Shown one piece after another: positions 1 through 8,861 of a stretch of 64,000 nt of DNA. The notes under the pieces are model-generated. The model saw nothing but the letters and a program-made list of their open reading frames with translations. It did no database searches and was not told the DNA's origin. Source of the stretch: an uncultured Psychroserpens sp. (GTDB lineage Bacteria; Bacteroidota; Bacteroidia; Flavobacteriales; Flavobacteriaceae). The stretch is from assembly GCA_947489585.1 (NCBI GenBank), contig CANLEE010000004.1:233235-297234 (forward strand). Reading direction: 5' to 3'. How positions within the stretch are numbered: the first letter of the stretch is position 1; each line of letters opens with the position of its first letter. The position numbers were made by a program, and so were the translations under genes.

Positions 1-1372
1 TCTGTGGAAACATATCTACAGCCTGTGTTTTAGTGATTTTATATATGTCTTTTAATAGAGCTAAATCTCTAGCTTGTGTTGCACTGTTACAACTTACGTA
101 AACTATTTTTTTTGGTGCAATATTTAATATTTGATTAACAACATCCTTATGCATTCCGTCTCGTGGTGGATCAGTAATAATTACATCTGGCTGACCGTTT
201 TTTGCTATGAATTCAGTATTGAATACATTTTTCATGTCACCAACATAAAAGTCAACGTTTTCAATACCGTTTAATTGTGCATTTTCTTTTGCTGCAGTTA
301 TGGCATCAGGAACAGCTTCTACACCAACCACATGTTTTGCTTGCTTTGCAACAAATTGTGCTATGGTACCAGTACCAGTATATAAGTCATAGACAAGCTC
401 ATCACCATTTAAATCGGCAAAAGCTCTTGTGATTTTATACAATTCATAAGCTTGTGTAGAATTGGTTTGATAAAAAGATTTGGCATTAATTTTAAATCGC
501 AAACCTTCCATCTCTTCAAAAATGTGATCGTTTCCTTGATAACAAATTACATCTTGATCATAAATAGTATCATTAGCTTTACTATTAATGACATATTGTA
601 ACGATGTTATCTGCGGAAATGTGCTAGCAATATAATCGAGTAACAATTCGCGTTTCTCTTTATCGTCTTTAAAAAATTGAATCATTACCATCAAATCACC
701 TGTTGAAGATGTTCGAAGCATCATTGTACGGAGAAGACCAGTTTGGTTTCGTGTATTGAAAAACTCTAATCCGTTTTTTATTGAAAAATCTTTTACAGCA
801 TTTCTAATCTCATTAGAGGGATCTTCTTGTAGCCAGCATTTATTAATGTCTAGAATCTTGTCCCACATTCCTGGAATATGAAAACCTAATGCATTTCTAT
901 CACCTAAATCTTCATCAGATTCTACTTCCTCAATGGTTAGCCAACGACTATCGCTAAATGAGAATTCCATTTTATTACGGTAGAAATACTGTTCAGCAGA
1001 ACCTAAAATAGGTGTAACCTCTGGTAATTCTAAATGACCAATTCGAACAAGGTTATTAGTGACTTCTTTTTGCTTGTATTCCAATTGAAATTTGTAATCC
1101 ATATCCTGCCACTTACAACCTCCACAAACGCCAAAGTGTTCACATTTTGCGGTAGTACGTTTATTAGATAAGGTATGAAACTTTATGGCTTTGCCCTCAA
1201 AATAAGCTTTACGTTTCTTAAAAGTCTGCACATCAACAACATCTCCTGGTACAGCATTTGGTAAAAAGATAACACGCCCATCAGGAGCTTTAGCAACTGT
1301 TTTGCCTTTTGCACCTGCATCAATAACTTCGATGTTTTCGAAAATCTGTCTTTTGTTTTTACGTCTTGCCAT
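1..1372 (-). CDS. rlmD: 23S rRNA (uracil-5-)-methyltransferase RlmD/RumA, 3' end cut by window edge
   Basis: SAM-dependent enzyme that makes 5-methyluridine in 23S rRNA. The frame is open from ATG at 1372 to the window edge (about 457 codons). The N-terminus MARRKNKRQIFENIEVID leads into a TRAM-type RNA-binding domain. A C-x5-C-x2-C cluster (CEHFGVCGGC, about residue 75) fits the iron-sulfur site of this family. The last visible residues, VDMFPQ, match the conserved family C-terminus, so only a few residues are missing. Which 23S uridine is modified is inferred from the family, and RlmC-like specificity is not excluded. Confidence 0.9.
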   Translation of the reverse strand, partial: MARRKNKRQIFENIEVIDAGAKGKTVAKAPDGRVIFLPNAVPGDVVDVQTFKKRKAYFEGKAIKFHTLSNKRTTAKCEHFGVCGGCKWQDMDYKFQLEYKQKEVTNNLVRIGHLELPEVTPILGSAEQYFYRNKMEFSFSDSRWLTIEEVESDEDLGDRNALGFHIPGMWDKILDINKCWLQEDPSNEIRNAVKDFSIKNGLEFFNTRNQTGLLRTMMLRTSSTGDLMVMIQFFKDDKEKRELLLDYIASTFPQITSLQYVINSKANDTIYDQDVICYQGNDHIFEEMEGLRFKINAKSFYQTNSTQAYELYKITRAFADLNGDELVYDLYTGTGTIAQFVAKQAKHVVGVEAVPDAITAAKENAQLNGIENVDFYVGDMKNVFNTEFIAKNGQPDVIITDPPRDGMHKDVVNQILNIAPKKIVYVSCNSATQARDLALLKDIYKITKTQAVDMFPQ

Positions 1373-1478
1373 GCTGCAAAAATAATAATCGCTATAGACA
1401 AACTATAGGGAAATAGAATTATCTTTAAAAAACTTCAAAAATAAATGAACCTTTTTATTTTTTCTACGTCTTTAGAGT

Positions 1479-1988
1479 ATGCGAGTCATTAATATTCATA
1501 AGCGATTAATTGATCAGCCTCTAGTTGAAGTGTCAAAGCTATTTCAGACTTTGGCGACTTCCGAAGATAAAATTTGGCCCAATGCAAATTGGCCAGCAAT
1601 ACGATTTAGAGGAGGATTACAAGAAGGTAGTATAGGAGGTCATGGACGTATTCGTTATACTATTACTGAATTTAAAGCTGGTCAGCATATAAAATTTCAG
1701 TTTGCAAAACCAGATGGTTTTAAAGGAACACATGAGCTATTAATTAAAAGTGTTTCTGAGTATTCAACTGAAATAAGTCATAACATTACAATGCACACAA
1801 CCACTTTTAAAGCAACATTGTTATGGGTTTTTATAATTCGCTGGTTGCATGATGCACTTATAGAAGAAGCTTTTGATAACCTTGAAAATCAGTTTTCCAC
1901 TCAAAAGAAAGCCTCCAAATATAGCTTATGGGTTACATTTCTTAGGGAAATTTATAAGAGAAAATCTTTTCAAATAAAACATGCATAA
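1479..1988 (+). CDS. SRPBCC-family (START/polyketide cyclase-like) protein
   Basis: A 169-residue cytosolic protein. The alternating strand pattern, the WP...W..I.F.GGL segment near residues 33-47, and a long C-terminal helix (HDALIEEAFDNLENQF) fit the helix-grip fold of SRPBCC proteins, which bind small hydrophobic ligands. No catalytic residues or ligand can be named. It is the first gene of a three-gene unit with an ECF sigma factor and a small membrane protein. Its TAA stop is followed directly, in the same frame, by the TTG start of the sigma gene, so the two are probably translationally coupled. Confidence 0.6.
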   Translation: MRVINIHKRLIDQPLVEVSKLFQTLATSEDKIWPNANWPAIRFRGGLQEGSIGGHGRIRYTITEFKAGQHIKFQFAKPDGFKGTHELLIKSVSEYSTEISHNITMHTTTFKATLLWVFIIRWLHDALIEEAFDNLENQFSTQKKASKYSLWVTFLREIYKRKSFQIKHA

Positions 1989-2543
1989 TTGAGTACTGAC
2001 CAACATATTGATGTTAAATTAATAAAAGACTATCAAGCGGGTAATAAGCATGCATTGACTAAACTGGTAGAGCGATGGCACTTGCAGTTTTGTAAAAAAG
2101 CCTATTGGGTTGTTAAAGATGCCGATTTGTCTAAAGATGTGGCTCAAGAGAGTTGGAAAACAATTATGGATAAGTTGCATACACTTGAAAAACCATCGAG
2201 TTTTAAATCTTGGGCATTTAGGATTGTGTTTTCTAAATCGATGGATGCCATGCGTGAGTTAAGCCGTAAACGTTTAAAGGAAAATGAACTTAGAATTGAA
2301 GAAAAGATTGTAATTGTTGAAGACTATGATGAAAATGTTCAATTGAAAGAAGCACTTTTAAAAGCTGTAAATCAGCTACCAGAACACCAACAGATTGTAA
2401 TTAGATTGTTTTATACGCAAGACTATTCGTTAAAGGATATAAGTAAAACACTAAATATATCCATTGGAACTGCAAAATCAAGATTATTTCATGCTAGAGA
2501 AAAGCTGAAGCTAATATTAAAGGAAAAAAGAAATAAGTATTAA
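1989..2543 (+). CDS. ECF-type RNA polymerase sigma factor (TTG start)
   Basis: A 184-residue sigma-70 family factor. Region 2 covers about residues 20-92 (LSKDVAQESWKTI and the WAFRI helix). Region 4 covers about 118-172 with a clear helix-turn-helix (YSLKDISKTLNISIGTAKSR). The start is inferred: an in-frame TAA lies at 1986-1988 and no ATG occurs in frame before about 2166, inside region 2, so TTG at 1989 is the only start that keeps the domain whole. The downstream small membrane protein may be its regulator, but no classical anti-sigma zinc motif is visible. Target promoters are unknown. Confidence 0.85.
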   Translation: MSTDQHIDVKLIKDYQAGNKHALTKLVERWHLQFCKKAYWVVKDADLSKDVAQESWKTIMDKLHTLEKPSSFKSWAFRIVFSKSMDAMRELSRKRLKENELRIEEKIVIVEDYDENVQLKEALLKAVNQLPEHQQIVIRLFYTQDYSLKDISKTLNISIGTAKSRLFHAREKLKLILKEKRNKY

Positions 2544-2585
2544 TTAGGTTTTCGTTGTCACGGAAATCATAAAATAAATAGTATT

Positions 2586-2972
2586 ATGAAAACAAATATG
2601 GAAGATATCGATCAGTTAATAAAAGATACGCTAACTCAAGAAGAAGCTAAGTTCTATGATGAATTGGAGGAACAAAGTGTTTTGGGAATGGTAGGTGGTT
2701 TATTTAGAGGAAAGAACAAATGGATTATTATTCTCATGAATATTATGACCTTAATATTCTTTGGTTTATTTATCTATTGTGTCGTGAACTTTTTTGACAC
2801 CACAGATAGTAAAGAACTCTTAAAATGGGGGCTTGGAAGTCTTGTGTTTTTAATTGGAGTTAGTATGTTAAAAGTCTTTGCTTGGATGCAAATGGATAAA
2901 AACGCGATACTTAGAGAAATGAAGCGCTTAGAACTGCAAGTATCATCATTATCTGGAAAAATTTCGGAATAA
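2586..2972 (+). CDS. Small two-TM protein downstream of the sigma factor (resembles DUF6768)
   Basis: A 128-residue membrane protein. An acidic N-terminal segment (EDIDQLIKDTLTQEEAKFYDE) is followed by a GGLFRGKNKW motif, two membrane segments (about 45-70 and 79-100) and a basic, helical tail. The pattern recalls the Bacteroidota DUF6768 family from memory; this was not searched. It lies 42 bp after the sigma gene on the same strand, which suggests co-transcription and possibly control of that factor. The role is unknown. Confidence 0.6.
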   Translation: MKTNMEDIDQLIKDTLTQEEAKFYDELEEQSVLGMVGGLFRGKNKWIIILMNIMTLIFFGLFIYCVVNFFDTTDSKELLKWGLGSLVFLIGVSMLKVFAWMQMDKNAILREMKRLELQVSSLSGKISE

Positions 2973-3116
2973 GATTTTAAATTATTAATTTTGTTAATCC
3001 TAGGGATGATTTCTCTCCCACGCTGCTTTTTCAAGAATTTGAAAGAATAAAGGTACAGAAGGAATGGTTATTTTAGATATCCATTTGTTTGGGTATGAAC
3101 TTTAAATTTTTTTAAA

Positions 3117-4361
3117 ATGGCTGTTTTAGACCAATTAACTTCGCAACAAGCGATCGATTTAGAAAACAAGTATGGTGCACACAATTACCATCCATTACCA
3201 GTAGTGCTGAGTAGAGGAGAAGGTGTGTATGTATGGGATGTTGAAGGAAAGCAATATTATGATTTCCTATCGGCATATTCCGCAGTAAATCAAGGGCATT
3301 GTCATCCAAAAATTGTCAATGCAATGACGACACAAGCTCAAACTTTGAGTTTAACTTCTAGAGCATTTTATAATGATATGCTTGGAAAGTATGAGAAATT
3401 TGCTTCAGAGTATTTTCATTTTGACAAATTATTACCAATGAATACAGGTGCCGAAGCGGTTGAGACTGCTTTAAAACTTTGTAGAAAATGGGCCTATGAA
3501 GTGAAAGGTATCGATGAGAATAAAGCTGAAATCATCGTGTGTGAAAATAATTTTCACGGAAGAACAACAACGATCATCTCATTTAGTAATGATCCTGTAG
3601 CTCGTAAAAACTTTGGACCATATACTGATGGGTTTATTAAAATTGAATATGATAATTTGCAAGCATTAGAAAGCGCATTAGAAAACAATCCAAATGTTGG
3701 GGGGTTCTTAGTAGAACCTATTCAAGGAGAAGCTGGAGTTTATGTGCCTAGTGAAGGTTACCTTACAAAAGCTAAAGCCTTGTGTGAGAAGCATAATGTG
3801 TTATTTATTGCTGATGAAGTGCAAACAGGAATTGCTAGAACTGGCAAGCTATTAGCTGTTGATCATGAAAATGTAAAACCAGATATTTTAATTCTTGGGA
3901 AGGCCTTGTCTGGAGGTGCTTATCCTGTAAGTGCGGTCTTAGCAAATGATTCGATTATGAATGTTATAAGACCTGGAAATCATGGTAGTACATTTGGAGG
4001 TAATCCAATTGCAGCTGCTGTTGCTGTTGCAGCTCTTGAAGTGGTCCGTGATGAAAATCTAGCTGAAAATGCTTATCAATTAGGAGTGTTGTTCCGAAGT
4101 GAATTAAGCAAATATATTGAGACGAGTTCTATTGCAAATCTTGTAAGAGGAAAAGGCTTATTAAATGCGATTGTTATTAATGATGATGAAGAGAGTGATA
4201 CAGCTTGGAATATTTGTATAGCACTTCGTGATAATGGATTACTAGCTAAACCAACTCACGGAAATATCATTCGTTTTGCACCACCTTTAGTAATGACTGA
4301 AGAACAATTATTAGATTGTGTATCTATTATTATAAAAACTTTAAAGCAATTTGAAGCCTAA
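3117..4361 (+). CDS. rocD: Ornithine--oxo-acid aminotransferase
   Basis: PLP-dependent class III aminotransferase that converts ornithine and 2-oxoglutarate to glutamate semialdehyde and glutamate, in arginine/ornithine catabolism and proline synthesis. At 414 residues it has the usual length. Visible motifs are the phosphate-site [12 protein letters not shown] (about 109-120), the PLP-ring Asp in FIADEVQTG (D233), the Schiff-base lysine in [11 protein letters not shown] (K262), and HGSTFGGNP. The start MAVLDQL fits the family. It is a single gene, bounded downstream by a strong terminator shared with the convergent small membrane protein genes. Confidence 0.95.
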   Translation: MAVLDQLTSQQAIDLENKYGAHNYHPLPVVLSRGEGVYVWDVEGKQYYDFLSAYSAVNQGHCHPKIVNAMTTQAQTLSLTSRAFYNDMLGKYEKFASEYFHFDKLLPMNTGAEAVETALKLCRKWAYEVKGIDENKAEIIVCENNFHGRTTTIISFSNDPVARKNFGPYTDGFIKIEYDNLQALESALENNPNVGGFLVEPIQGEAGVYVPSEGYLTKAKALCEKHNVLFIADEVQTGIARTGKLLAVDHENVKPDILILGKALSGGAYPVSAVLANDSIMNVIRPGNHGSTFGGNPIAAAVAVAALEVVRDENLAENAYQLGVLFRSELSKYIETSSIANLVRGKGLLNAIVINDDEESDTAWNICIALRDNGLLAKPTHGNIIRFAPPLVMTEEQLLDCVSIIIKTLKQFEA

Positions 4362-4390
4362 TAATTTTTGCTCATATTGTAAATAAAAAA

Positions 4391-4417
4391 AACCTCAATT
4401 GATATTGAGGTTTTTTT
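4391..4417. terminator. Bidirectional rho-independent terminator
   Basis: An 8-bp perfect stem (AACCTCAA at 4391-4398, TTGAGGTT at 4405-4412) with a 6-nt loop, an A run on the left and a T run on the right. It lies between the convergent stops of rocD (4361) and the CCC-motif gene (4439). Confidence 0.85.
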
Positions 4418-4438
4418 GTTTTATGATAATAGAAACTA

Positions 4439-4783
4439 TTATTGGTCCATCATCTCACGTATTCTTTCTTGCATTAACTCTTGGTCTTGCATTGTTTCCC
4501 AGCCAAATGTCATTATTGCCCAAATTGTGAAAATTAAATATAGAGCACTTAATACTAATCCTATAATTGCTAAGATTTTACCAATTTTCACATTTTGAAA
4601 ACCTGAGTATAAATCAGGATTTTCAGCATAAATAGCAGTTGCTTTATTTGCAAGTACTATCGTGACAATACCTAAGATTAAACCAATTACGCCATAGCAG
4701 CAACATGTGACTATAGATAAAATTCCTAATACTAAAATTAGTGTTGAGTTTTGTAATTGTTCTTGAGTTTGATTGTTTTCCAT
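4439..4783 (-). CDS. CCC-motif small membrane protein
   Basis: A 114-residue protein with two strong membrane segments. The first carries a run of three cysteines (IVTCCCYGVIGLILG), the hallmark of the Bacteroidota 'CCC motif membrane protein' group. The middle (ENPDLYSGFQNVKIGK) is a polar loop. I start it at MENNQTQEQ (4783), because the in-frame ATG at 4828 would overlap the preceding gene by 35 bases. It follows the DUF2752 gene after 10 bp, a pairing common in flavobacteria. Function unknown. Confidence 0.7.
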   Translation of the reverse strand: MENNQTQEQLQNSTLILVLGILSIVTCCCYGVIGLILGIVTIVLANKATAIYAENPDLYSGFQNVKIGKILAIIGLVLSALYLIFTIWAIMTFGWETMQDQELMQERIREMMDQ

Positions 4784-4793
4784 GTGATATGTT

Positions 4794-5099
4794 TTAGTTG
4801 ATAAAGGTTTTATATATAAAGTTGCCAAGTATTAAAATGACATTTACTACTGCCAAAATAATAATAATTTTATAAGCATGCTTAAATTTTCTAAAGTAAT
4901 TTACGAAGATAACGCCTAGTAACGCAATCAAACTATAGATTGCTGGATACATATAAAAGGCTGCAATAAAGTCACCATTAAGAATTAAAGCGATAGATCG
5001 TTGCATACCACAACCCATACAATCCAATCCGAAGATTTTTTTGTTAAGACAAGGAAGCATGTAGTCTTCAGGAGACATCATAAATATAATTTGTCTCAA
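4794..5099 (-). CDS. DUF2752-family membrane protein
   Basis: A 101-residue protein. Its LPCLNKKIFGLDCMGCGMQRS segment near the N-terminus matches the cysteine motif (CP..G..C.GCG..R) of DUF2752. Two membrane segments follow (about 45-67 and 77-98). It is probably co-transcribed with the downstream CCC-motif gene. The biochemical role is not known. A later ATG (MMSPEDYML) is a possible alternative start. Confidence 0.75.
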   Translation of the reverse strand: MRQIIFMMSPEDYMLPCLNKKIFGLDCMGCGMQRSIALILNGDFIAAFYMYPAIYSLIALLGVIFVNYFRKFKHAYKIIIILAVVNVILILGNFIYKTFIN

Positions 5100-5126
5100 A
5101 AATAATAAAATTGAAGTAAGATTTAA

Positions 5127-6929
5127 CTAGTTTTTTATGATAACCTTTTTTGAAATCGCTTGATTGCTTTTTGTAGTAATCGTAGCAACATAAATACCAT
5201 CACTCAACAATTTTGTAGAGTAGCGGTAGTCGGCATGATTTCCAACATTTTCTGCATTAATAACTCTTTTGCCTGAAGTATCAAATAAAGCTACAGACTT
5301 GAGATCTAATCCATTTGGATTTAAAATGGTTAACTCTGCATGTTTTGTATTTTGAAAGATATCAAAATTTTGATCTGATATCGTTTCTGTACCTAAAGTC
5401 TCTGCTTCAAATGTGACTTCAAAACGATTATTATAAATACCAGCAGGAAGATTTATACTATAGTTTTGTGTTCTCAAATCTACATATACTTCTGCTTCAA
5501 TGTCATGTAAATATATAGGTTGTGATGTGTCAAAATTTTGAACATCAAAAATACTAAACTCTAGAGGTTGCTGACTTTCAGCTTTAATTACTAAAGGAAT
5601 TCTTTTTTCTATATCAAAGCTATGCGCTTGTATGACATAAGGATCTTCATTCTGAATCCACGACGCATCTGTTTGCGCATCATCAGAAGCTGGAGCTTCC
5701 AAACCATAATCAAAACCATCTGTAGCAGTATCATGGAAATTTTGTAGCAGCTGTCTAGTGAAATCTTGATTAAAAATAACATTCAATCTAAATCGTTTAA
5801 AATCATCAGGAACTATATTAAGTCCGTGTTCATTATATTGAACCGTAGTTTCTTCAGTATTAGAACCATCAGTTCTAAAGAAATAACTATTTCCGCTAGA
5901 TTCTTTTTCAAAAACACGATGTGTATTCTTCACATAAACTAATGAACCTGCAGTTGTTGTTGGACTACCTTCAACCATAAACCCTTGCCCGATAGGAATG
6001 TATCTTCTAGCAATTTTACTTCCGGTTGCTCCAGGAGGCGGTAATGGAATTGCATTTCCGAAGGCATCATAACCAAAAAATGTTGCAGGAGTAAAAGATT
6101 CAACACCTCCTGATGAAATAGTATAGGTTGCATATCCACCTACATAATTTGCGGTGAAATGATCTGTAGGTTGTTGTTCCCAATAATAAAGAGCTCCAGT
6201 AGTGGTAGCACCATCATTATCAATATTTGTATTATCAGTATCGTGAATAAGTAATAAAGCGTCTATTGCTGAAGGATACGGATTACCTATTAATGTAAAT
6301 TGATTAGCAGCAATGCTATTGGTAATTGTCCCGTTATTTGCCTTTCCTCTAAAATCATAGAGTTGACCTCCAGCTTCAATACCTTTCATAGTAAACCCAA
6401 GTCCAGGTGCTATAGCAGAGTTCTCGTCTAAATCTATCCATTCGGCATATTCATCAGACACAACAAAAGAGTAAAACCAGCGCCTTGGGATTTGTAAAGG
6501 AGAAGATATACCATCATGTCCAGATATAAATACGGCGTCTGTGCTTGTAATTAATCCAGTGGCATCATCAATTAGTGTAGCTCTAGCATTTTCATTGCCA
6601 GAGGCTGCCGAATTATTTCCCACAGGCGAACACCAATAGTTATACGCATAAGTGTTTGCTGTCCCTGTTTGTTGAACACTGAGTTGTCCAATTCCAGTAT
6701 TTCCGGTAGTACCTGACCCTTGAATAAGTTGGGCTTCATTTCGCAAATAGATACGACTTCCAGTTTCGGTTAAATTAATTTCGTCTGTAACAAAAAGAGG
6801 GGCTACACCACTAGTATCATTAAAGGCAGTGCCATCAACAAAAATGTAGGCATTGTTTCTTACAGTAAGTTGAGCATATACGTTAACGGTTAATACTAAG
6901 GCGATTAAGCAAAGGACACGATTTCTCAT
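5127..6929 (-). CDS. Large exported protein with T9SS type A C-terminal sorting domain
   Basis: A 600-residue exported protein. A signal peptide (MRNRVLCLIALVLTVNVYAQ) and a C-terminal domain (LFDTSGKRVINAE...LSDGIYVATITT...KKVIIKN, about 525-600) identify a type IX secretion cargo with a type A sorting signal. The middle is beta-rich, with WCSPVGNN, LIGNPYPSAID and GQGFMVEG motifs seen in many flavobacterial surface proteins of unknown function. No enzymatic domain was recognised. It appears to be transcribed alone. Confidence 0.8.
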   Translation of the reverse strand: MRNRVLCLIALVLTVNVYAQLTVRNNAYIFVDGTAFNDTSGVAPLFVTDEINLTETGSRIYLRNEAQLIQGSGTTGNTGIGQLSVQQTGTANTYAYNYWCSPVGNNSAASGNENARATLIDDATGLITSTDAVFISGHDGISSPLQIPRRWFYSFVVSDEYAEWIDLDENSAIAPGLGFTMKGIEAGGQLYDFRGKANNGTITNSIAANQFTLIGNPYPSAIDALLLIHDTDNTNIDNDGATTTGALYYWEQQPTDHFTANYVGGYATYTISSGGVESFTPATFFGYDAFGNAIPLPPPGATGSKIARRYIPIGQGFMVEGSPTTTAGSLVYVKNTHRVFEKESSGNSYFFRTDGSNTEETTVQYNEHGLNIVPDDFKRFRLNVIFNQDFTRQLLQNFHDTATDGFDYGLEAPASDDAQTDASWIQNEDPYVIQAHSFDIEKRIPLVIKAESQQPLEFSIFDVQNFDTSQPIYLHDIEAEVYVDLRTQNYSINLPAGIYNNRFEVTFEAETLGTETISDQNFDIFQNTKHAELTILNPNGLDLKSVALFDTSGKRVINAENVGNHADYRYSTKLLSDGIYVATITTKSNQAISKKVIIKN

Positions 6930-7075
6930 TTTTAAATGGATTAATAGTCATATTTTAAGTAAATACGTAGGGAATACTCCAAATATAGGCAAAAAAATGT
7001 GTTTCGTTATATATTTGGATTCGTAAAATTGTATTTTCGACGAATATTAAACTATTTTCGATAATAAATACACAT

Positions 7076-7264
7076 ATGCCTAGAATCATTAGTTATATTT
7101 TAATTGTAATTGGCGGATTAGTAGCTATTTATGCTCAAGCTGATGAGCAGCAGAATCAGTATATTTTAATAGCAGGGATTGCCGTTTTAATGTTTGGTAT
7201 TTATAGCCTGTCTCGAAATATTCCGAGTAAAAAAGATAGAGAAGATAACGAAGACCAATTGTAA
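7076..7264 (+). CDS. Small two-TM membrane protein
   Basis: A 62-residue protein with two membrane segments (about 4-22 and 28-46) and a charged tail (SKKDREDNEDQL). Its TAA overlaps the ATG of the Smr gene (TAATG), so the two are translationally coupled. No family recognised. A loose promoter (TTG at 7029, TATTTTCG at 7053-7060) precedes it, next to a small palindrome TTCGACGAA. Confidence 0.6.
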   Translation: MPRIISYILIVIGGLVAIYAQADEQQNQYILIAGIAVLMFGIYSLSRNIPSKKDREDNEDQL

Positions 7265-7818
7265 TGCGGTTTAAACTAGGAGATAAGGTTTCTGTTTTAG
7301 ATGATGATATTATTGGTATCGTTACTGAAATTTCTGATCAAACTTTAATTATTGAAACTGAAGACGGTTTTGATATGGAGTTTTCAATTTCCGAAGTCAT
7401 ACATGCAAAACCAATCAATTCAAGACTATTTGATACTACAGATTTGAAAACAGTTATTAGTGAAAAAGAGCAGTCTTATAAGCATAAATCGATTAAAGTA
7501 AAGCCTAAAGAGCGTAACCTTGCTGCAATGGAAGTAGATTTGCACATTCATCAAATCACAACGTCTAATAAACACATGAGTAATTTTGATATGCTCAATT
7601 TGCAATTAGATACTGCACGATATAAACTTGAATTTGCCATTAAAAAAAGGATTCAAAAAGTCGTATTTATTCATGGAGTGGGTGAAGGTGTGCTTAAAAC
7701 TGAATTAGATTATCTTTTTGGCCGATATGACAGCATTAAGTTTTACCCAGCTGACTACCAAAAATATGGATTAGGTGCTACAGAGGTTTATATTTTTCAG
7801 AATGCGAAACCTAACTAG
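7264..7818 (+). CDS. Smr-domain protein (MutS2 C-terminal type)
   Basis: A 184-residue protein. The N-terminus (about 1-60) is a small beta domain (KLGDKVSVLDDDIIGIVTEI). The C-terminal Smr domain (about 92-182) has the VDLHIHQIT entry motif and the HGVGEGVLKTEL motif typical of Smr nucleases of MutS2 and related proteins. Free Smr proteins are linked to RNA or DNA nicking, for example in ribosome rescue; the role here is inferred. Its stop shares a CTAG palindrome with the stop of the convergent lipoprotein gene. Confidence 0.85.
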   Translation: MRFKLGDKVSVLDDDIIGIVTEISDQTLIIETEDGFDMEFSISEVIHAKPINSRLFDTTDLKTVISEKEQSYKHKSIKVKPKERNLAAMEVDLHIHQITTSNKHMSNFDMLNLQLDTARYKLEFAIKKRIQKVVFIHGVGEGVLKTELDYLFGRYDSIKFYPADYQKYGLGATEVYIFQNAKPN

Positions 7819-8732
7819 TTGAAAATTGGCTCAGCAACTCGAGAATCATTTGTTATACTAGTGTCATTTAAAGTTCCAAAATCTAGGTTCTGTTGAACTA
7901 AGTTTGGAAGACTAAGATTTACAATTGAAATACTAATGGTATAGGTTAATTGGATATTGTGTTCTCTATACTCCGTAGCAGTAACGGTTGTTGCAACTGC
8001 TGGATTTAAATAATCAGCACCTACATTAGGATCAGTCACATCGTTTTGTGGATTGTTGTCTACATTTATGTTTTCTTCATCTCGTGTTGCTACGTTATCA
8101 CCATCATCATCGTTATCTAAATAATCTGGAGTTCCATTGCCGTCAGTATCTTGCGCATTAACAAGGCCATCTTCTTCAGTATAGTTAACACCTTCAGCAG
8201 TAGTTAAAACGTTATCGCCATCATCATCGACATCTAAATAATTTGGAATACCATCTCCATCGGTATCATCATCTTCTAAATCACCATTTCCATTAACATC
8301 TTCAAGTTCCGCGGGAATGCCATCATCATCATCTTCAACTAAGACAGTCATTAATGTTGCTGTTCCAGAGGAATCTTCTGCATCTGTGAGAATATCTATG
8401 GTAGCAGAAGGAACATCATTACAAAAGACTTCGTCGTCATCAGGTGCGCTAGAGTAGGTTCTATAATTAAATGAATTACTATTAGAACTAAATTGAAATA
8501 CTTCTTCATAGGTGTTATCCTCTCCAACGTTTAAAAAATCCTCAATTGAGCGACCAGCTAATTGTATAGATATAGATTCAGGAGGACTGTCTTTTGTTTT
8601 GTGAAAAACGACATTTCCGCAGGTTTTAAAAGTATCTTCAAACTCTAGAGACACTTCAAACACATCACCATCATCACAAGAAAGCGCTAAGAGACTTATT
8701 ACACATATATATAGAAATTGTCGCATTGTCAT
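7815..8732 (-). CDS. Lipoprotein with thrombospondin type 3-like Ca-binding repeats
   Basis: A 305-residue protein. The signal peptide ends in a lipobox (SLLALSC, Cys at about 19), so it should be membrane-anchored. The middle carries several D-rich repeats (DTDGDGIPNYLDVDDDGD, DTDGNGTPDYLDNDDDGD) of the thrombospondin type 3 kind, which bind calcium. The rest has no recognised domain and there is no T9SS sorting domain. ATG at 8732 or two codons later are both possible starts. It stands alone, convergent with the Smr gene. Confidence 0.75.
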   Translation of the reverse strand: MTMRQFLYICVISLLALSCDDGDVFEVSLEFEDTFKTCGNVVFHKTKDSPPESISIQLAGRSIEDFLNVGEDNTYEEVFQFSSNSNSFNYRTYSSAPDDDEVFCNDVPSATIDILTDAEDSSGTATLMTVLVEDDDDGIPAELEDVNGNGDLEDDDTDGDGIPNYLDVDDDGDNVLTTAEGVNYTEEDGLVNAQDTDGNGTPDYLDNDDDGDNVATRDEENINVDNNPQNDVTDPNVGADYLNPAVATTVTATEYREHNIQLTYTISISIVNLSLPNLVQQNLDFGTLNDTSITNDSRVAEPIFN

Positions 8733-8861
8733 AGAATTTAAAGCAAAAATAAAAGATTTGCTTATTTAACGTGTTGCTTTAACAAATTATTTTGAAGCCT
8801 AACTTTTTGAGTTTCAGAAACAGTAATAAAGTTGCATCTTTGCAGTATAATATTTAGCGAT

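Noticed and set aside
1183..1401. Small reverse-strand ORF at the left end
   Set aside because: It overlaps rlmD in another frame; rlmD has clear family motifs.
4416..4598. Small plus-strand ORF
   Set aside because: It lies antisense to the CCC-motif gene and starts within the terminator T run.
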